The position numbers were made by a program, and so were the translations under genes. From the NCBI GenBank assembly GCA_002371345.1, contig DFHY01000122.1, positions 15,373 through 22,001 on the forward strand: a DNA stretch of 6,629 nucleotides, given 5' to 3'. The stretch comes from Lachnospiraceae bacterium UBA3711. Lineage in GTDB: Bacteria > Bacillota > Clostridia > Lachnospirales > Lachnospiraceae. Shown in pieces: positions 1-5,868 of the stretch (position 1 is the first letter of the stretch; each line of letters begins with the position of its first letter). A model generated the notes under the pieces. It did no database searches. It worked only from the letters and a program-made list of their open reading frames with translations, and had not been told where the DNA came from.

Positions 1-204
1 AGAACCAGGACGGCGGATCCGCATGAGGGAGAACTGTTCGGATATGTACTGACAGGAAGTATTGTAATCCATCTCGGGCAGCAGGCCTACCGGGCGAAGA
101 AAGGTGAATCCTTCTACTTCCGGCCGGCATCCCGTTATTACATCGAAGCTGCCGGGAAGAGCGGAGCGTCCATCATATGGGTGAGCACTCCTCCGAACTT
201 CTGA
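1..204 (+). CDS. C-terminal cupin domain of a probable XRE-cupin transcriptional regulator (5' partial)
   Basis: The reading frame is open from the first base and ends at TGA 202-204, giving 67 residues. The visible part looks like the second half of a small beta-barrel cupin. It has DPHEGELFGYVLTG, a glycine-bearing turn (HLGQQ), KKGESFYFRP, and the terminal VSTPPNF, an ending I associate with HTH-cupin (PuuR-like) regulators. The N-terminal helix-turn-helix lies outside the window, so DNA binding is inferred from family and position. Such regulators often sit directly upstream of potABCD in Firmicutes and are thought to sense polyamine or a related small ligand through the cupin pocket. The second cupin motif reads PASRYY where many relatives have a proline-histidine pair, so metal binding through that position is doubtful. 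A stand-alone cupin protein is the main alternative. Confidence 0.72.
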   Translation, partial: RTRTADPHEGELFGYVLTGSIVIHLGQQAYRAKKGESFYFRPASRYYIEAAGKSGASIIWVSTPPNF

Positions 205-264
205 ACATCAGTCTGAGTGATGCTTCCGGGAATCATCATTTTGCGCCTGGCATACGGGCAGAGT

Positions 265-279
265 TCTGTCTTAGACAGA
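265..279. promoter_or_regulatory. Perfect 7-1-7 palindrome upstream of potA, candidate operator
   Basis: TCTGTCT-T-AGACAGA is a perfect palindrome with 7-bp arms and one central base. It lies between the end of the regulator gene and potA, ending 35 bp before the potA ATG. Its size and symmetry suit a dimeric HTH repressor, and the adjacent cupin regulator is the obvious candidate binder. As RNA it would give only a 6-bp stem with a 3-base loop and no T-run, so it is a poor terminator. I could not identify a convincing -35/-10 pair around it. Its role as an operator is inference. Confidence 0.4.
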
Positions 280-314
280 TATGAATTAACCGTGATCTGA
301 AAGGACCCCTGACT

Positions 315-1457
315 ATGAGTACCAAGCTGATTGATCTGCAGAATATCACCAAGAGCTTTGACGGGAATCTTGTGCTGGATGACATGAACCTGTACATCCG
401 TGAGAACGAATTCCTCACGCTTCTCGGACCATCAGGCTGCGGCAAGACGACCACCCTGCGTATAATGGGCGGATTCGAGACTCCGGATAAGGGAAGGGTA
501 ATATTTGACGGACAGGACATCACTTCGCTCGCGCCGAACAAGCGCCAGCTCAATACGGTGTTCCAGAAGTACGCGCTGTTCACCCATATGTCGGTAGCTG
601 AGAACATTGCCTTCGGCCTCAGAATCAGGAAGAAATCAGAGGACTACATACGGGACAAGATCAAGTACGCGCTCAAGCTTGTCAACCTTGAGGGGTTTGA
701 AGACAGGACCCCGGATTCACTGTCGGGCGGGCAGCAGCAGAGAATCGCGATAGCCAGGGCTATAGTCAACGAGCCGAAGGTCCTTCTGCTTGACGAGCCG
801 CTCGGAGCGCTGGACCTCAAGCTTCGCCAGGATATGCAGTATGAGCTGATCCGCCTGAAGAATGAGCTCGGAATAACATTTATCTATGTTACCCACGATC
901 AGGAGGAGGCCCTGACCATGTCGGACACGATAGTGGTTATGAACCAGGGCTATATCCAGCAGATAGGGTCTCCGGAAGACATCTACAACGAGCCGCAGAA
1001 CGCGTTTGTCGCTGACTTTATCGGAGACTCCAACATAGTAAACGGAACGATGATACAGGATAAGCTTGTCGAGATTTTCGGAGTCAGGTTTGCCTGTGTG
1101 GATACAGGGTTCGGAAATAACAATCCGGTTGACGTCGTCATACGCCCGGAGGATGTGGAGCTTCGGCTGCTGCCGGATATAGATTCCGGAGACCAGGAAA
1201 AGTATGACGAGGCTGTAAGGAAGATCACGCGTGTCAATCCGGGCTACTTTGAGGGAACGGTTTCCCACATTATCTTCAAGGGCATGCATTACGAGATAGA
1301 GGTCCAGTCGCACGGCTTTGAATGGCTGGTGCTTTCTACGAGGATGTTCCCGGTCGGGTCCAGGGTTCTGATGAGCGTTGATCCCTTCAACATACAGATC
1401 ATGAACAAGCCGGCTTCGGAGGCGGAGATGGCAGTGACTATGGATGAGCATCTGTAA
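315..1457 (+). CDS. potA: Spermidine/putrescine ABC transporter ATP-binding protein PotA
   Basis: This 380-residue protein is the ATPase that drives polyamine import, acting as a dimer on the inner face of the membrane with PotB and PotC. The full ABC set is visible: Walker A GPSGCGKT at 38-45, Q-loop glutamine 84, signature LSGGQ at 136-140, Walker B VLLLDEP at 156-162, D-loop GALD at 164-167 and the switch histidine 194. A C-terminal TOBE-type domain follows from about residue 272 (VVIRPED), with FKGMHYE at 321-327. The length matches the family (E. coli PotA is 378). Between RPED and FKGMHYE there is a charged stretch of about 20 extra residues (about 286-309) compared with the relatives I recall. 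The start ATG has GAAAGGA at 299-305, nine bases upstream. All catalytic residues are intact, so the protein should be active. Confidence 0.95.
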   Translation: MSTKLIDLQNITKSFDGNLVLDDMNLYIRENEFLTLLGPSGCGKTTTLRIMGGFETPDKGRVIFDGQDITSLAPNKRQLNTVFQKYALFTHMSVAENIAFGLRIRKKSEDYIRDKIKYALKLVNLEGFEDRTPDSLSGGQQQRIAIARAIVNEPKVLLLDEPLGALDLKLRQDMQYELIRLKNELGITFIYVTHDQEEALTMSDTIVVMNQGYIQQIGSPEDIYNEPQNAFVADFIGDSNIVNGTMIQDKLVEIFGVRFACVDTGFGNNNPVDVVIRPEDVELRLLPDIDSGDQEKYDEAVRKITRVNPGYFEGTVSHIIFKGMHYEIEVQSHGFEWLVLSTRMFPVGSRVLMSVDPFNIQIMNKPASEAEMAVTMDEHL

Positions 1458-1464
1458 CGATGCA

Positions 1465-1484
1465 GTATTGTGGGGCATCAATAC
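1465..1484 (+). other. Short intercistronic hairpin between potA and potB
   Basis: GTATTG (1465-1470) and CAATAC (1479-1484) form a perfect 6-bp stem around an 8-base loop, inside the 48-bp potA-potB gap. An overlapping alternative pairs GGGG 1472-1475 with CCCC 1484-1487. There is no T-run, so it is not a standard terminator. It sits just before the potB ribosome binding site (AGGA 1496-1499). It may influence mRNA processing, or may be chance. Confidence 0.25.
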
Positions 1485-1505
1485 CCCTGACGGGCAGGAT
1501 GATCA

Positions 1506-2336
1506 ATGAATAAGACACTGAGAAAACTATTGCTTGGCGGACCATACATGGTATGGATAGCGGCATTCATCATAATACCGCTGTTCACCGTAGTCTACTA
1601 TGGCCTCACCGACAAGACAGGCGCATTTACCGTGAGCAATATCACGGCTATGGGGACGCCCGAGCGGCTGAAGGCACTGATACTGTCGCTGATACTGTCG
1701 CTCATCGCGACGGCTATCTGCCTGATTATGTCTTATCCGCTGGCTCTGATCCTGACGAAGATGAAGACAGGAGCGACCGGATTCATCGTGACGATATTCA
1801 TCATACCGATGTGGATGAATTCACTGCTCAGGATCCTCGCATGGCAGACGCTGCTTGAGAGAAACGGCGTCATCAACCAGATCCTCGGCGCGCTGCATCT
1901 GCCGAAGCAGTACATGATAAATACTCCATACGCGATAGCGCTGGGCATGATATATGACTTTCTGCCCTTCATGCTGCTGCCGATATACAATTCGCTCGAG
2001 AGGATAGATCCGAATGTTGTGAACGCGGCTTATGATCTGGGGGCAAACAGGTTCCAGACCTTCTGGAAGGTCATTTTCCCGCTGTCTCTGCCGGGGGTGA
2101 TATCAGGAATCACCATGGTGTTCGTTCCCGCGCTGACGACATTTGTAATAAGTGACTTCCTTGGAGGGTCCAAGGTCCTTCTGATCGGAAATGTTATAGA
2201 GCAGCAGTTTACGCAGGTCGGAAACTGGAACGTAGGTTCAGGACTCAGCCTGGTTCTGATGGTGTTCATACTCATCTCTATGGCCGTCATGCAGCATTAT
2301 GACAAGGACATCGGAGAGAGAACGACTATCCTGTAG
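1506..2336 (+). CDS. potB: Spermidine/putrescine ABC transporter permease PotB
   Basis: This 276-residue integral membrane protein is one half of the polyamine channel and pairs with PotC. About six membrane helices are visible, near residues 14-34, 58-83, 92-112, 140-162, 195-219 and 244-264. The cytoplasmic EAA loop that docks onto PotA is at about 173-193: NAAYDLGA at 173-180, then a run to FP at 191-192. The usual EAA glutamate is replaced by asparagine, while the alanines and glycine are kept. The ATG has AGGA at 1496-1499, six bases upstream. It follows potA by 48 bp, as expected in one transcript. Length is close to E. coli PotB (285). The last codons and the stop form the first unit of a 55-bp tandem repeat that continues into the gap. 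Confidence 0.93.
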   Translation: MNKTLRKLLLGGPYMVWIAAFIIIPLFTVVYYGLTDKTGAFTVSNITAMGTPERLKALILSLILSLIATAICLIMSYPLALILTKMKTGATGFIVTIFIIPMWMNSLLRILAWQTLLERNGVINQILGALHLPKQYMINTPYAIALGMIYDFLPFMLLPIYNSLERIDPNVVNAAYDLGANRFQTFWKVIFPLSLPGVISGITMVFVPALTTFVISDFLGGSKVLLIGNVIEQQFTQVGNWNVGSGLSLVLMVFILISMAVMQHYDKDIGERTTIL

Positions 2337-2427
2337 AGTATCAGACATATGTTATGACAGGGACACCAGGGAGAGAACGACTATCCTGCAGAGCGCCGGA
2401 TACATGTTTTGACAGGGACAGCGGAGA
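2301..2427 (+). repeat. Degenerate 55-bp tandem repeat derived from the potB 3' end
   Basis: Three units start with GACARGGACA at 2301, 2356 and 2411, an exact 55-bp period. Units 1 (2301-2355) and 2 (2356-2410) align without gaps at 43 of 55 positions. They share an identical 18-base core, GAGAGAACGACTATCCTG, at 2316-2333 and 2371-2388. Unit 3 is recognisable only over about its first 17 bases, 15 of which match unit 1. Unit 1 encodes the PotB terminus (DKDIGERTTIL and stop), so the gap appears to have grown by duplication of the gene's end. Since 55 is not a multiple of three, unit 2 does not extend PotB. Confidence 0.85.
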
Positions 2428-2455
2428 ATGGACACAGCCATTCTTTGAACGGTCC

Positions 2456-2460
2456 GGAGG
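2456..2460 (+). promoter_or_regulatory. Ribosome binding site that sets the potC TTG start
   Basis: GGAGG lies eight bases before TTG 2469-2471, an ideal spacing. An upstream in-frame TTG at 2409 has no such site and falls inside the 55-bp repeat region. This supports the shorter protein. Confidence 0.8.
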
Positions 2461-2468
2461 ATAAGAAA

Positions 2469-3281
2469 TTGAAAAAGGTGCTGTCGAGAATATACCTCGC
2501 GTTCATTTTCATATTGCTGTACGCGCCGATAGCGGTGCTGATTATATTCAGCTTCAACAATTCCAGAACGCGGGCGAAGTGGGGCGGATGGACATTTCAC
2601 TGGTACATCAGCATGTTTCAGGACGGGGCTATCATGTCCGCGCTGTACAACACGCTGATAATAGCGCTTCTGTCGGCGCTGATATCGACGCTGCTGGGAT
2701 TGCTCGCGTCGTTCAGCCTGATCGCAATGAAGCACAAAAAAAGGACAGTGATCATGAGCCTGCTCGATATTCCGATGCTGAACGCCGAGATAGTGACGGG
2801 CATATCACTGATGCTGATCTTCATAGCGGTAGGACAATTCCTGTCAAAATGGGGATATACGATAGAATTCGGATTTGGAACAGTCCTGATTGGGCATATC
2901 ACCTTCAACTTACCCTACACGGTACTGCTGATCCTGCCGAAGCTTCGTCAGCTGAATGTCAGCACCTACGAGGCGGCGCTTGATCTTGGCGCTTCAAGGT
3001 TCCTGGCATTCAGGAAGGTGATACTTCCGGACATCATGTCGGGCGTTCTGGCCGGTTTCATGCTGGCCTTCACGATGTCGCTTGACGACTTCGTGATAAC
3101 TCACTTTACCAAGGGCCCGGGCTTTGACACCCTGTCCACAAAGATATATACAGAGGTCCGCAAGGGCATCAAACCTGAGATGTACGCGCTCTCGACACTG
3201 CTGTTCGTGAGCATACTGGTACTGTTGCTGATCTTCGGAAGAGGACGCGGCAAGAAAACCACAGCCGTCAGTCAGGTATAA
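2469..3281 (+). CDS. potC: Spermidine/putrescine ABC transporter permease PotC (TTG start)
   Basis: This 270-residue membrane protein is the second half of the polyamine channel. Starting at TTG 2469 the protein begins MKKVLSRIYLAFIF, which looks like normal PotC N-termini and is close to E. coli PotC in length (264). A longer reading from TTG 2409 would add 20 hydrophilic residues encoded by repeat and leader DNA. Six likely helices lie near residues 8-29, 58-86, 108-124, 137-156, 190-210 and 240-256. The EAA loop is canonical: EAALDLGAS at 168-176, ending at proline 187. The motif SLDDF at 204-208, typical of this permease type, is present. A 132-bp gap separates it from potB, long for this operon and filled by the duplicated potB end. 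The tail GRGRGKKTT is basic and probably cytoplasmic. Confidence 0.92.
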   Translation: MKKVLSRIYLAFIFILLYAPIAVLIIFSFNNSRTRAKWGGWTFHWYISMFQDGAIMSALYNTLIIALLSALISTLLGLLASFSLIAMKHKKRTVIMSLLDIPMLNAEIVTGISLMLIFIAVGQFLSKWGYTIEFGFGTVLIGHITFNLPYTVLLILPKLRQLNVSTYEAALDLGASRFLAFRKVILPDIMSGVLAGFMLAFTMSLDDFVITHFTKGPGFDTLSTKIYTEVRKGIKPEMYALSTLLFVSILVLLLIFGRGRGKKTTAVSQV

Positions 3282-3292
3282 AATTACCGGAT

Positions 3293-3417
3293 AACGCAAG
3301 AACGGCAAACAAACGTACGATTGTCGAAATAACACAGGAAAGACAATCAAACGAAAGAATCCCGAAAACGTAAAAATGACAATCAAACTGAGGATTGTCA
3401 GTCCAACGCAAGAATGG
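3293..3417 (+). repeat. potC-potD intercistronic repeat and hairpin array
   Basis: The 144-bp gap contains GATTGTC at 3319-3325 and 3393-3399 and its reverse complement GACAATC at 3342-3348 and 3378-3384. A second motif, AACGMAAGAA, occurs at 3293, 3350 and 3405, and AAACGTA occurs at 3311 and 3366. The repeats therefore look like two diverged units of about 55-57 bp plus the start of a third. The downstream arms form the strongest structure, TGACAATC/GATTGTCA at 3377-3384 and 3393-3400, an 8-bp stem with an 8-base loop. No T-run follows. Structures in this position could stabilise or separate the potD message, since binding protein is normally needed in excess over permease, but that is inference. 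Confidence 0.7.
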
Positions 3418-3419
3418 AG
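3416..3419 (+). promoter_or_regulatory. Ribosome binding site favouring the downstream potD ATG
   Basis: GGAG at 3416-3419 (within GGAGAAGAG) lies six bases before ATG 3426. The in-frame ATG at 3414 overlaps this site and has no purine-rich element at suitable distance upstream. The shorter start also gives a cleaner lipoprotein signal peptide. Confidence 0.6.
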
Positions 3420-3425
3420 AAGAGT

Positions 3426-4616
3426 ATGAAAAGAAGAATCGCTGCTGTCATTGCAATTGGTGTGCTGATCCCGTCACTTCTGTCGGGATGTGTTAAGAAG
3501 GTGGAGGATGAGAAGCAGACCGACGCTAAAACGGACAGCGCAGCTGAGAGCGTGAAGACAGAGCCAGCCCAGACCGAGAAGGACTCATCAACAGAGCCGG
3601 CGAAGGCGGAGCAAACCGCCGCTTCTTCAAAGGGAGAAGGAGAGGTCGTCGTCTACAACTGGGGCGAGTATATCGATCCGGAAGTGCTTAAGCTCTTTGA
3701 GAAGGAGACAGGCATCAAGGTCATTTACGAAGAATTTGAGACAAATGAGATCATGTACCCGAAGGTTTCCGCCGGCGCGGCGAGCTACGACCTGATCTGC
3801 CCGTCTGACTATATGATCTCAAAGATGCTGGAGAACGACATGCTTCAGCCGATCAACTTCGACCATATTCCGAACTATAAGAATATCGATGAGACCTATA
3901 TCGAGCAGTCGAAGGGCTTTGATCCGGAAAACAAATACTCCATTCCGTACTGCTGGGGAACGGTTGGTATCCTCTACAACAAGACTATGATAGAAGAGGG
4001 CGATAAGGTCGATTCCTGGGAGATCCTGTGGGATGAGAAGTATAAGGACAACATACTGATGCAGGATTCCGTGCGCGACGCGTTCATGGTGACACAGAAG
4101 ATGCTCGGGTATGACATCAATACCGTAAAAGAGTCGGAGATCAAGGCGTGCGCCGATAAGCTCATAGAACAGAAGCCGCTTGTCCAGGCATATGTGGTAG
4201 ACCAGGTCAGAGACAAGATGATCGGAGATGAGGCCGCGCTCGGAGTAATATACTCGGGAGAAGCTATTTTCACACAGAGGGAAAATGAAAACCTTGAGTA
4301 TGTTATACCGAAGGAGGGCACCAATGTCTGGATCGACAGCTGGGTGATCCCGAAGAACGCCCGCAATGTCGAGAACGCCGAGAAGTTCCTCGACTTCCTC
4401 TGCAGAGGGGATATCGCTCTTATGAACTTTGATTACATCACCTATTCGACACCGAACAAGGCGGCGAGGGAGCTGATCGAGGATGAGGATATCCGCAACT
4501 CGAACATCGCCTTCCCGACAGCGGACATGCTCAGCAAGAGTGATGTTTATAAGAACATCGGCGAGGAGGGCGACGCGCTCTACGCGAAGTACTGGGATAA
4601 GGTCAAGTCGAGCTGA
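3426..4616 (+). CDS. potD: Spermidine/putrescine-binding lipoprotein PotD
   Basis: This 396-residue protein is the extracellular polyamine receptor of the transporter, anchored to the outer face of the membrane by lipid. From ATG 3426 it starts MKRRIAAVIAIG and reaches the lipobox LSGC at 19-22, with Cys22 the lipidated residue. ATG 3414 would add four residues. A charged Thr/Glu/Lys/Ala-rich tether fills about 23-72, making the protein longer than E. coli PotD (348). The periplasmic-binding fold then follows. Ligand-pocket positions known from E. coli PotD can be matched by eye: Trp79 and Tyr82 (NWGEY), Ser127 and Tyr129 (SDY), Asp214 and Asp218, Tyr276, Trp302 and Asp304 (WIDS), and Tyr340 (ITYSTPN). 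The E. coli Glu171 equivalent is Asp and the Trp229 equivalent is Tyr. Polyamine binding is secure at family level; the spermidine versus putrescine preference cannot be told. Confidence 0.93.
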   Translation: MKRRIAAVIAIGVLIPSLLSGCVKKVEDEKQTDAKTDSAAESVKTEPAQTEKDSSTEPAKAEQTAASSKGEGEVVVYNWGEYIDPEVLKLFEKETGIKVIYEEFETNEIMYPKVSAGAASYDLICPSDYMISKMLENDMLQPINFDHIPNYKNIDETYIEQSKGFDPENKYSIPYCWGTVGILYNKTMIEEGDKVDSWEILWDEKYKDNILMQDSVRDAFMVTQKMLGYDINTVKESEIKACADKLIEQKPLVQAYVVDQVRDKMIGDEAALGVIYSGEAIFTQRENENLEYVIPKEGTNVWIDSWVIPKNARNVENAEKFLDFLCRGDIALMNFDYITYSTPNKAARELIEDEDIRNSNIAFPTADMLSKSDVYKNIGEEGDALYAKYWDKVKSS

Positions 4617-4674
4617 GCTATGAAGCTGTCGGCACGTGCGAGTGTGCAAGCCGTCGGATCATGTGAGCGGGTAA

Positions 4675-4737
4675 GCCGGCAGACCAGTATGGCGCTGCAG
4701 CTGTATGAAGTCCCGGTCTTAATGACGGCCTGCCGGC
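4675..4737 (+). other. Long-range inverted repeat between potD and the rhomboid-like gene
   Basis: GCCGGCAG (4675-4682) and CTGCCGGC (4730-4737) are exact reverse complements. After one mismatch, two more pairs follow (CC 4684-4685 with GG 4727-4728). The loop of about 47 bases contains a further GACC/GGTC pairing (4682-4685 with 4715-4718), which competes with the outer stem at its edge, and the palindrome CTGCAG. A separate 8-bp palindrome GCACGTGC lies at 4632-4639. The 148-bp gap holds no coding frame I can support. With no T-run this is not a standard terminator, but it may mark the end of the pot operon. Confidence 0.35.
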
Positions 4738-4764
4738 AATCACGAAAGGAATAACCATAAGTAT

Positions 4765-5811
4765 ATGAAGCTGATGAATAAACTTGAACGCAGATTCGGG
4801 AAGTACGCGATACGCAATCTGCCGCTGATCATGATCGCCATGGAGGCGATCGGCTATATCCTCAGCGTCGTCGCTCCGAATGTCCTCAATGTTCTCTGCT
4901 TTGATCCGTTCGCGATCTCGTCGGGACAGGTCTGGAGGCTGGTTACCTGGGTGCTGATGCCGCCGTCAAGTCTTAATATCCTGACGGTGATCATGCTGTT
5001 TTTCTACTACTGGATCGCGCGCATGCTCGCCTCTACATGGGGAGACTTCTACTTTAATGTCTACCTGTTTGGGGGCATCGTGATCACTGATATCGGTATG
5101 ATGATTCTGTACGCGGTACTGCAGGCTATGTCAGGCCCAACATCAGGGATCAACCTGATGATATTCCCGATGTATGTGAATCTCTATTACATCCAGACGA
5201 CAGTGCTGCTTGCCTTCGCGTTCACATACCCGAACGCGCAGGTGCTTCTGTACTTCTTTATCCCGATTAAAATGAGCTGGCTGGGTATCTTCGAGGGGAT
5301 CATGCTTGTCTGGGATTTCATCCGTGTGAAATACATGACGCCGCGGATGGCGATCCTGCTGGCTGTCCTCAACTTAGTGCTGTACTTCCTCATGACGAAG
5401 GATCTGCGCCGGTTCAGCCCGAAAGAATTCGCGAGGCGGTCCAATTACCGCAAGGCGACAGGACAGGGCGGAGGCTTCTTCAGCTCTTTCGGTCCGGGAA
5501 AGTCACGCGGAAACGCGTCATCTCCTGGTACTGCCGGAGAGAGAGGACCCTTCGGCGCGGGTGGAAATACTCAGCGTCCCGGAGCTTCAACCAGCCGCCG
5601 CAGTGCAGGGGACTTCACGAAGATATATCCAAACGGAGCCCGCCACAGGTGCACTGTCTGCGGCAGAACTGAGCTTGATGATGAGAGGCTGGAGTTCCGC
5701 TTCTGCTCCAAATGCGAGGGAAGCCATGAATACTGCCAGGACCATCTGTTTACCCACCAGCATATCCGGAACGGCGTTCCCGGAGGAACGCCGGAGGGCG
5801 GGCAGTCATAA
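4765..5811 (+). CDS. Rhomboid-like integral membrane protein with C-terminal zinc finger
   Basis: The protein has 348 residues and three parts. Residues 1-211 hold about six hydrophobic helices (near 18-38, 68-85, 96-120, 136-153, 159-181 and 192-211). They include a rhomboid-like WRLVTW at 57-62. Residues 212-285 are a basic, Gly/Ser/Pro-rich linker. Residues 296-333 form a compact metal-binding module: Cys296/Cys299, Cys314/Cys317, His321, Cys324, His327, His331 and His333. A rhomboid protease needs GxSG in helix 4 and a histidine in helix 6. Here the closest match is GPTSG at 124-128, which does not fit, and helix 6 has asparagine (LAVLNLV) and no histidine. It is therefore probably a pseudoprotease or membrane adaptor. 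I recall similar rhomboid-plus-zinc-finger proteins in Lachnospiraceae. ATG 4765 is preceded by AAAGGA at 4745-4750, spaced rather far (14 bases). Function is unknown. Confidence 0.8.
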   Translation: MKLMNKLERRFGKYAIRNLPLIMIAMEAIGYILSVVAPNVLNVLCFDPFAISSGQVWRLVTWVLMPPSSLNILTVIMLFFYYWIARMLASTWGDFYFNVYLFGGIVITDIGMMILYAVLQAMSGPTSGINLMIFPMYVNLYYIQTTVLLAFAFTYPNAQVLLYFFIPIKMSWLGIFEGIMLVWDFIRVKYMTPRMAILLAVLNLVLYFLMTKDLRRFSPKEFARRSNYRKATGQGGGFFSSFGPGKSRGNASSPGTAGERGPFGAGGNTQRPGASTSRRSAGDFTKIYPNGARHRCTVCGRTELDDERLEFRFCSKCEGSHEYCQDHLFTHQHIRNGVPGGTPEGGQS

Positions 5812-5851
5812 GATAAGACTTCCGGCGTTGTAATCATCACGTAATGCCGGA
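5772..5851 (+). promoter_or_regulatory. Four-segment alternative hairpin region at the junction to the LtaS-like gene
   Basis: Segment 1 is CGGCGTTCC (5772-5780), segment 2 GGAACGCCGG (5785-5794), segment 3 TCCGGCGTT (5821-5829) and segment 4 AATGCCGGA (5843-5851). Segments 1 and 2 pair over 9 bp around the tetraloop CGGA. Segments 2 and 3 pair over 8 bp (5787-5794 with 5822-5829). Segments 3 and 4 pair over 9 bp with one G-U. Segments 1 and 2 lie inside the end of the rhomboid-like gene (stop 5809-5811). Segment 4 ends just before the next gene's ribosome binding site (GGAGTAAGG 5853-5861). The 3:4 stem is not followed by T residues, so any effect would more likely be on translation than on termination. 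Confidence 0.4.
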
Positions 5852-5868
5852 TGGAGTAAGGTTAAAAA

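Noticed and set aside
241..290. Possible promoter before potA (TTGCGC near 241 and TATGAA near 280)
   Set aside because: The spacing between these elements is far from 17 bp and neither matches consensus well.
717..1481. Long open frame of 254 codons on the - strand
   Set aside because: It lies antisense to potA, is rich in Arg/His/Leu as expected of a shadow frame, and has no recognisable domain.
2734..2742. Run of seven A residues in potC as a possible frameshift site
   Set aside because: The frame continues normally through it as KHKKR, a plausible cytoplasmic loop, and no truncated alternative product is evident.
3819..4649. Long open frame of 276 codons on the - strand
   Set aside because: It is antisense to potD, shows no family motif, and its composition mirrors potD codon use.
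4619..4773. Exact 10-base repeat TATGAAGCTG at 4619-4628 and at the start of the rhomboid-like gene (4764-4773)
   Set aside because: The upstream copy is in a different frame relative to the gene and has no further flanking similarity, so chance is the simplest explanation.
5821..5851. Hairpin after the rhomboid-like gene as a rho-independent terminator
   Set aside because: The stem is followed by a purine-rich ribosome binding site and A residues, not a T-run, and the next gene begins 17 bases later.
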